A DNA stretch of 64,000 nt. It comes from Tenodera sinensis. Taxonomy: Eukaryota > Arthropoda > Insecta > Mantodea > Mantidae. Position 1 is the first letter of the stretch. Each line of letters starts with the position of its first letter. The notes beneath the pieces are model-generated. The model ran no database searches. It was given only the letters and a program-made list of their open reading frames with translations, and was not told the origin of the DNA. The DNA lies in NCBI GenBank assembly GCA_030765045.1, contig CM060962.1:168435194-168499193 (forward strand). Reading direction: 5' to 3'. Of the stretch, positions 56,746-64,000 are shown piece after piece. Position numbers and translations under genes: made by a program.

Positions 56746-57105
56746 ACACGAGGACTTTCATATTTTTATGTGCAATGTTTCTACCTCCTACCATAAGTAG
56801 GTGTTAGGTTAAAGTAATGACTACTACATTCAGCACGCCGAGATTAAAAACAATATAACATTGAGAAAGTGAAGCAATTTGTTAGTACAGGCAAGGGTCA
56901 AAATAAATCCATGCCTTAAAGATTGGTTAATCACATTGGAAAACATTCGGATTACGATCGGGTTCCAACTATAGCTTCTCGGTTTTCCTTGACAAAGTGA
57001 TATTGTGTGCTAACTTTAGTGTGCGCCTCCATAAATACAGTTGGAAACGCCACCTTTTCAAAACATGTTTAACGGCCATCCTTATAGCAGATGACACCAT
57101 AAGGT
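56746..57105. other. Possible promoter-proximal DNA
   Basis: Nothing definite. It precedes the candidate transcription unit starting around 57100. Confidence 0.3.
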
Positions 57106-59155
57106 GTGTATCCCATTTGGACCAATTTCTACAATTATGTTTATTTGAATCAAGAAGAAAAAACTCGTTTATCTGCAGTCGAACAGAAAGGGGTAACCAT
57201 AGGGGTCCCACTTGGATTGCGGAACTGGAAACACGAATCCACCAGCTCTAGTAGTTCTATCGGCACAACACAGAGTGGCGCTGGTGGCACTGCTAGACCC
57301 GTACGAAAATCTGATTGGCTGATTCAAGTTTTGAGGTTTTGTAACGAAAACAAACGTTTGGTGTTCTGGAAGCGTCAAATATGTTGCATGTTGATATAAG
57401 TTTTTCGTCGCCAAATGATCTTCGACAGAGGTAATTATACATTTACATTGTTTCTACTTAACATATGTGTGTGTAATATTGGTATTTACTATTAATTTTG
57501 GTGAAATACGTAGCAATTAGGTGTAAGATGCTTTTAACAGGTTATAACAGTGGAAATGTTAACATGTATTTAATTGATAATTGTATTCATTTGTTTTTAA
57601 TTTTCAGCCACGCAGGTAGTGGGATATGCCTACGATACATTTCTTGCAGCATTGCAGTGTAAATACCCAGTGGAAACTAAAGCTAGAATCTGAAGGTACG
57701 TTATTTATTTTCAATAAGTTTTAAGAGCTGCTTACTGTACCAGTGATATTGGATGAAGATAGTGTATTTAACAAAATGTTTATCATAGCTTTTTAGGCAC
57801 ATGTGGCAGTTAATTGCATCCATTTGTTGCACAGTTGTAAAATACATAATTGACCTACCCTTAGAAGATGTGGAATAGTAATCAAAATTGCAGGATATTA
57901 TAACAAATATGTATTTTTAAAAAATTACACATTGGTTGTTCTGCAAAGTAATAGGCACATGATTTGACTAAGACTTTTTACTTGGCTGGAGATAATCAAG
58001 TGCCTCTGTTTGCGGTTACATATTTTAAATTATATTAATAAGCAAATGCAGCAATAACACTACCACATTAGAAAATACAAATGGATGCAATGAACTGTGG
58101 ATAGTAGAAATCGTGCTCATCATAACCTATTTCAACAAATACAGAATTGTCATATGAAACAATTTTTTCACAAGTAAGTCACTGACATTATCTTCAAGAG
58201 ATGAGTGTTTTGTATTTGCCGAACCAAACCAAATTTACATAAATGAATTTATATGTACATTAACATACAAGTATATTAACATATGATTGATATTTTAATG
58301 AATGCCTATAAAATAAGATAATCATACCCTTGATATCTAACTCTCAAGTGTTATTTGCCAAACCGTTAACCGAATTATGTGTTAAATAGAGCATATTGAT
58401 ATTATAATAATGTGTTGGCTAAAGTTGTCACGAGAGTGTTAAGATTGCAAACCTGCGACTTTTGGCAGAAAATTTATTACTTGCTAGATAATCATATGTA
58501 CAATTGCTGAAATTGTTTCTAATTAAGCTTAGTAGGTGAGCTACCAAAAGAATGAAGTTGTGCACGTTTTGTCTGAACAGCAGACAGAACTGGTTCCGCA
58601 CACTGTGCACTCTGTCACATGACTACAAATGCTGATAACTTGATTAATCTTGAATGTAGCTCGACTTCTAAGCCTAATTATAACCCATCTAAAATTATCT
58701 ATATTTTAAATGTGAATTGGATAATGGCCTAGCCCTTCTTTACACAGATCACTTTCATTACTTAGACTTTAGTTATACATAAATGTTGCTATTCGTTGCA
58801 TTGTTTTTTGTTTATTTCTAGGATATGCATGATGGAAAGTTGGAGTTAAAGGCATTCCTGTGATTGTGGGTGTATAACTTTGCAAGCTGTGCCTTTTTGG
58901 TGTCCAGTGCTGGTGCTGAACATAGAGTGAAATGGTGTGAAAGTGTTAAATGAAGTGAAACTCTTAAGAGCACATTTGTTGTCAGGCTAATATTGATCTA
59001 GTGAATGACAAAACAGGTGTTGGCATATGGAGCAATACAGTGTTGTATATAATATATGTAGAAGAAGCCTCTTTGTGAGGTTATTTGTGCTTGTTACGCA
59101 AATATGTCAAATTATGTTATGCTAGAAGAAATAAATAAAAGTGTCAAACTTGTGT
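57106..59155 (+). ncRNA. Candidate spliced, polyadenylated transcript
   Basis: Three possible exons: about 57106-57430, 57608-57695 and 58822-59155. Junctions are consistent: 'gacagag|gtaatt', 'ttttcag|ccacg', 'ctgaag|gtacgt' and 'atttctag|gatat'. Exon 3 ends with AATAAA at 59130 and an overlapping AATAAA at 59134, about 20 nt before a GT-rich stretch. 'attggctg' (inverted CCAAT) lies at about 57317. Coding potential is small. Splicing joins ATG at 57415 into MIFDRATQVVGYAYD and 18 more residues, then stop. Exon 1 itself has a Ser-rich 97-codon frame ending in-frame upstream of that ATG. I see no protein family; VVGYAYD resembles a reverse-transcriptase Y-A-D-D box, but one such match is not enough. 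Could be a lncRNA, a short coding gene or chance. Confidence 0.35.
59130..59139 (+). terminator. Tandem AATAAA polyadenylation signals
   Basis: Overlapping AATAAA hexamers at 59130-59135 and 59134-59139, followed by 'gtgtcaaacttgtgt', a GT-rich downstream element. Supports a 3' end for the candidate transcript. Confidence 0.5.
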
Positions 59156-59159
59156 AATT

Positions 59160-59425
59160 GTTCCCATTTCCCTGTCAAATACCACATCCTAATGTTTGGT
59201 TGCATTGAGGTAGCTCATTAAAGTAGAAAATATTTTACTTTATGCCATGCATAGTAATTAGTGGCAGCGTCAGAATTGAAAAAGAAACATCTTGTTGCTA
59301 TTAAGAAAACTAGTCATTTGAACCTGCAACCATTACAGAACTCATTAATATTTCATAAGAGCTATTGATGTACAGACTATTGGACAATTTTAATAAAACT
59401 AAATTATAACAAATAAACTGCTTTT
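59160..59425. other. Unassigned DNA
   Basis: Nothing supportable seen. Confidence 0.3.
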
Positions 59426-59710
59426 ACACCTGCTTACCTGTCAGTTTCAGCTGATTGTGTGCCCTAATGCCATATTTCTACCGCTGACGCATCAAGTTTA
59501 ATATGTGAGCCTCCATAGTTGTGATTACAGTTTTTAAGAGTGCCGAATTTATTAAAGCACGTAAAAGTTAATTTGCGTGAGGTTTTAATATGCAGCACCC
59601 TTAAAAACTGTAATCACAACTATGGAGACTCACGTGTTAAACTTCACGCGTCAGCGGTAGAAATATGGCATTAGGACATACAATCAGCTGAAACTGACAT
59701 GTAGGCAGGT
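59426..59710. repeat. Long inverted repeat (hairpin, about 117-bp arms)
   Basis: Left arm 59426-59543 and right arm 59595-59710 are reverse complements with few mismatches; for example 'ctccatagttgtgattacag' is mirrored by 'ctgtaatcacaactatggag'. The spacer is about 51 bp. A second, nested 10-bp inverted repeat ('atgaaaaatc'/'gatttttcat') starts at the right arm's end. It could be a fold-back MITE or a transcribable hairpin RNA precursor. No flanking TSD established. Confidence 0.92.
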
Positions 59711-59844
59711 ATGAAAAATCCTGTAAGAGCTACCGGCAGCGTGAGCATTCGGGAGCGCGATTTTTCATACTTTAGTTCCAACTCGCCGCACTTGGAGCGC
59801 TGTTTTGTTGACAAAGATTTAACACGTAGTTTCCGTTCTTACTA

Positions 59845-60115
59845 CTAGGTGTTCTGTGGGGGTAACGCTTCGAACCCCCCAGCGAACATTTTGGGGTCTG
59901 CAGAGCAACCCTGGAAGAGGTTACGTTAAGGCCCACCAGGAGCAAGTTGTCTGTGCACATGGAACCCGTGGGCGCCGGTTGGCCCGTCGAATAGACCCGG
60001 ATAGAGGGGCACCGTCCAACGCCGTGGCGACCACCACTGAGGGGGGGAACAGCATAGCGGTGGCACGGAACGTCTATACAACCTAAAGACCTAACCGCTG
60101 AGCCTCCATGATGTT
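59845..60115. other. GC-rich block, possible SINE
   Basis: 'gaggctcagcggttaggtc' on the minus strand at the right end looks like an A-box region, and 'cttcgaaccc' at the left like a B box, but spacing and orientation do not fit one tRNA head. Composition differs sharply from its neighbours. Unassigned. Confidence 0.3.
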
Positions 60116-60224
60116 TTATGTTCCGTGGGCTGACGTCACATTGCTAGAAGGCAGTTCTAGCAAGTTTTGAATCCTGATTGAAAAGTTTGTATGTAAGAGA
60201 AGAGTTTTCAAGTGCAAATAATGG

Positions 60225-60229
<5 letters not shown>

Positions 60230-60255
<26 letters not shown>

Positions 60256-60274
60256 CAAAAAAAAAAAAAAAAAA
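60230..60274. repeat. Poly(A) tract
   Basis: 45 bp with a single C. Confidence 0.95.
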
Positions 60275-60319
60275 GTAAATTGAAAGATAACTGGAGTTAT
60301 TTTGTTACACTATATTATC

Positions 60320-60399
60320 AAAATGGTAGAGCATATTTAAAGATTCTGACAGCATAGATGCATGTTATATATTTTTAGTGCATACAAATCCGACATCCA
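60320..60399. mobile_element. Right-end relic of a CGBP1-like hAT
   Basis: 'agagcatatt', 'atgcatgttatatatttt' and 'tagtgcatacaaatccgaca' match the right terminus of the element at 47318-50576 ('tagtgcataaaatcc'-like order) without any internal sequence. Confidence 0.7.
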
Positions 60400-60994
60400 G
60401 TTAGTTTCGGTGAATGTTTCTGAAAGTTCAAATAGTATCACAATTTAGGCATTATTAAGAGCTGTTGTGGACGTCTTGGGGTAAAAATATCTTGTACACT
60501 TCTCTCTAGCCTGCGATACAGATTTCTGCGCGCACTAACAGTAGCTTTTTTCACCAAATTAACTTATTTTCAAAGATACGGTCTGTTAAGATCCCATATA
60601 TGTAAACATCAGATAGGTGACAAGTTAAATATTCCGATTATCCATCAATTCTACAAATGGTGTATATGTATTTTAAAAGGAATCCTCAAAACTATCTCGC
60701 AGCTTGTGCAAGTAAATTCGACGTTTAAATCAGGGAATGGAAGGACTGAATCGAAAGATGCTAAAAGGTAAAATGTGGCATTTTTTGCTATTTCCACTTT
60801 GAATTCAATATTAATTTTACATGTCATGATATAATTTGTGGAAGAAAAACAATCCGAAATTCTTAGAAAATGCAAAAACTGTACATGTGCAGTGGTGCGG
60901 TACAACAGATATACGTTTGTTGTGATATATGCGACACTGAGTGAAGAACATACCTTAATTTTGATCGTTTTTTTAAAGTAATGCTTAATCTCCA
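60400..60994. other. Unassigned DNA
   Basis: The 114-codon minus-strand frame at 60651-60995 has no motif I recognise. Confidence 0.3.
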
Positions 60995-61192
60995 TTCTTA
61001 TTACTCCACAGGCGGTGAATACCTACATGGTAATAACTGGGAAAGGAAACGTTCCAGGCAGATTAGGATATCTGCCAGTTATGAGGACAGAGGAAAGCCA
61101 GGAAAATCCTCAATCAGGGAGGACAATCATGGTGGGATTTGACCCGCAGACCTCCCGTTTATAAGACCGTGCCTTAACCGTCTGGCTATCCG
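60995..61192 (-). mobile_element. tRNA-derived SINE, family E, copy 2
   Basis: The minus strand starts 'agccagacggttaaggcac' (A-box-like) and has 'gcgggtcaaatcccacc' (B box). The body shares 'actgggaaaggaaa' and 'caatcagggagga' with the copy at 36062-36325. About 200 bp. No TSD identified. Confidence 0.78.
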
Positions 61193-64000
61193 TGTAATAA
61201 AATAACATTAAGAAAACCATACAAAATAAAAGATAAACCTATACTTTATCGTAATATGCACATTTCAATCAAAAATTGATAATAAATTATTTGTGAGAAG
61301 ACACATGTGTAACCGACCCTCAGGAAAATAATACTTCGCAGAAATGCGATATGTGCAATATAAAAAAAAAAAGTATTTTTTATTTACTACTCAGGAACCC
61401 ACAGAGTTCAGATTTAGAAAAATCAAATTATGTAGGGTTTCACAGTGAACTTCATTCCTGTGTCCAGGGTCCGGGAACTGATGAAGTCATATTTTAATTG
61501 TTACATGATAGGCATTGCTGATGTATACATAAATCTTCATTATGAATCCCAGATGATGAAAATATATATATTTATTAGGTCATGGTTTGGTTATTTTGTC
61601 ATTTTCAGTGCCTTTTTTAGATTTTACTTTGTTATTTTGTCATATTTTTGTCCCTTGCACTTTTATTTGGTCAGTTTTATTGAATTTAAATTGAGTACAT
61701 AAAGCTTGTTATATTGTTTACATTTTACGTAAAGATAACTCCTCAAACATAATAAATTTCACACTTTCACTGAGAAATACGAGGGTTTAACTTACTTTTT
61801 GAAAAAATAAATATTCCTATTTAATGGTTATTTTGGAAAGGGATGCTTGTGGACGGAGGAGTGATTATTGACAGAGGAGTAGGTACAATTTTATTACTGT
61901 TGTGAATTCACGTCCCAAACTCGGGGTGAGACAGGACAGTTTTCCCTTCTTCACGTTAATAGGCGTGCACAATCAGTTAGCTATTGCTAATGTCATTCGT
62001 TAAGAATTTTTAATAATTGAGAACTCAAGAGAGTTAATGATACACTTCTGTAAGACCCGTTCCAAAAACTATTTTCTTGTCAGATTTTTGAAACACGAAC
62101 AAATGCGTTTTCAATTATTTTTCTAAATTACCTCATCAGCTTCTGTGCACTAATTTCAATGAATTAAATAAATTTCAGTTTTAGTTGTTTTTTGTAATTA
62201 AAATTTCTTTTAAAAAAACGTTGAGTGTAATTTTATAAGTCATTTTTCAAACATTTTTAGGCCAACGCAATTCGAGCCCTGATTATCTCAATACAGAAGA
62301 TGCTTAGCAGGAATTAGAAAGCTTTTGAGGTCTGCTGTAAAAGTTAGTTTTTGTCACATGTCAATTTCTTGCATATTCAGATTCAATTTGCCTTAGTAGC
62401 CCATACGAAATATTTTGGATATTCTGCCGAGTGCAAAATGAACGGAGTTATAATAAGGCAATTCCTTGTAAATGTTCAGCCGGCTGCTTGTGTCTTCCCG
62501 CATATCTCCCTTACTGAAGCTTCTTTTTTCCCTCTCGCAAGATATGTTATTGATTGAACAACCCCCCGGATATTCCCTCTGATGAATACACGAAGTGGTG
62601 AAGTCAATCTCCCTTTAACAGTGTGTGTACAATAGATTTTGAAGCGGATTAAACGAAAAAATAAGGCATTGCTGACAAACGCTGACAAAAATGATTCAAA
62701 GCAATTCTACACGATGGCTTTACAATAAACAGTGATCCAGAACTCTAATCCAGACCGGCCGATTTTAATTTATAGTTTACCCAAATTTCTACCCGTCCTC
62801 CACTATATTAGAATTGAAAGTAAATGAAAACAAAACCATCATTACAGCTAAATACTGACTGAAAATACTCTGTACTGAAAAGTATACAGTAAAAAGGCAG
62901 TACTAAAATACGCATTTTGAGGATAGGAACAAAGAGGTCGCAGAAACTTTATTACTGTGTTACATGAATCAGGGTTAAACGTGTCAGCTTAGTCCCAGGG
63001 CGTGAAACCTGTTTGTAGCGTGTCAAATGTAAACTAAACGCACTCTTGTACAGTGGTAGTCACCGTCGGTAGGTGTGTCCGATGTGAAACCTACTGGGTG
63101 ATAACGGTCATGTCTAGTTCAGCATAAAGGCTACAATACGCAGATATATAATGGTTACTTTCTCACTCTGTACTACTACCCATTAGTTGAGATAGTACGT
63201 ACAGTCAATTTCATTTTTCTGCAAATGAAAGTGTTACATAACGTCAAATTTGAATTATGTTTATGCAGTACTCCCGTTGTTATACTTCGTCTGCGACATG
63301 ATGCTCTTAACCTAAAAGCTACTCTACAATTTTCTGTGCGCTGTTTTCCCTCAGCCCGTATAGCAGCTGTGGGCAAACCAACACATCGGGTTCTGCAACC
63401 TGCTTGACACAGAACACACACTTGGGGTAAGAGACGTGAAATCAGCGCCGTTCCAAGTCTAGGCCACGATTACAGTCGTAATCACAACACGCGTTCTGCC
63501 CATGGCAGCTGTATAGTGATATTTTAAACCATTTCTTGAAGTGATTAAAATATGCAGCTCAGAACGTCGCTTTCTTATTTTATTAATCAGAACTTTAGCG
63601 CGCTGCAAGTTACCCCTAAGGAATTTTGAAATTTCACAAACCACCATAAGAAATTATTACTTCGGCAAAGGTCGAAAGAGACTAACAAACTTATGACCAC
63701 ACTAATGATCGGACTGAGCCAAAGTGTGATATGTGATTTACTGCGAATATCTGACTAAAATGTGCTTATTTTAAAACGTGTTGAAACCAAACCCTTATGT
63801 GTGCGGAAGGCTTTCGTTAAATCGGTCCTTTCGGTAAGATCCTAGACAGAACATGAAAAACAGGCGTATGCTGAAAAAAATGCTAAAGTCATATTCTGCC
63901 GCGGTTCTTCATGAAATGAGCTTGTTAGGCATAATATAGCGTTTTCTCAAATCAAACCTCTAAACTTTAAGGAATCTAAACCAAACTAACCTTTCGTTAT
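61193..64000. other. Unassigned AT-rich DNA
   Basis: No repeat family from the rest of the window, RNA gene or protein motif recognised. Frames at 61445-61702 and 63176-63421 are short and unsupported. Confidence 0.35.

Noticed and set aside
57415..57694. Reverse-transcriptase Y-A-D-D box (VVGYAYD)
   Set aside because: Only seven residues fit, the second Asp position is shifted (YAYD), and no flanking RT motifs follow.
60651..60995. 114-codon minus-strand frame as a gene
   Set aside because: AT-rich composition, no motif, overlaps the end of a SINE, and no splice or polyadenylation context.
63176..63421. 81-codon minus and 60-codon plus frames as a host exon
   Set aside because: Both strands are open over the same stretch, with no motif or consistent splice sites.

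Overview
This is a eukaryotic, AT-rich, gene-poor stretch that looks like intergenic or intronic DNA of a large arthropod genome, most likely an insect. The reasons are: no long open reading frame that is not low-complexity; many tRNA-derived SINEs; decayed DNA transposons of the mariner/Tc1/IS630 and hAT superfamilies (CGBP1-like, ZBED-like, ZMYM1-like and GTF2IRD2-like transposases) of types common in insects with expanded genomes; and many long microsatellites. The mix of SINEs and hATs makes me lean toward a polyneopteran such as a cockroach or termite, but that is inference. I see no rRNA, no functional tRNA, no CRISPR array and no recognisable host protein-coding gene.

Layout. 0-6.8 kb: tRNA-derived SINEs with exact target-site duplications (TSDs), a small hAT-like MITE and a deleted IS630/Tc1-like element. 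8-14.7 kb: ZBED-like and ZMYM1-like hAT fragments, a cluster of hairpins, a (CA)n-tailed interspersed repeat, SINEs and a second, inverted copy of the MITE. 16-26 kb: more (CA)n-tailed repeat, a complete non-autonomous hAT nested in it, a 0.5-kb ATT/ATC microsatellite and a broken CGBP1-like hAT. 26-38 kb: microsatellites, a mariner pseudogene broken by two SINEs, and the 3' part of a GTF2IRD2-like hAT. 38-46.7 kb: two more IS630/Tc1-like derivatives back to back, a second mariner relic, an inverted SINE pair and a three-unit 232-bp tandem array. 47.3-50.6 kb: a full-length but dead CGBP1-like hAT with both ends and its TSD. 51.3-53.7 kb: a ZMYM1-like hAT disrupted by a MITE and a 37-A tract. 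57-59.2 kb: the only good candidate host-type transcription unit (three exons with GT-AG junctions and AATAAA). 59.4-61.2 kb: a long hairpin, a poly(A) tract, a hAT end and a SINE.

The most unusual signal is a family of very small retroposon-like insertions, here called USR. At least six copies (13.8, 18.3, 32.9, 47.4, 47.7 and 51.9 kb), plus one shorter relic at 26.2 kb, share a core of about 42 nt. The core begins near GGGGCTCTAATGACC and contains GTCGACGGGCCCTTAAACC, followed by a (TCAC)n-type tail. The copies occur in both orientations. Five are flanked by their own different 11-13-bp TSDs, and they share nearly the same 5' boundary, so ordinary random 5' truncation does not explain them well. 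Both ends of the core can pair as a GGGCYC/GGGYCC stem. The whole insertion is only about 53-66 bp, apart from one copy with an expanded tail.
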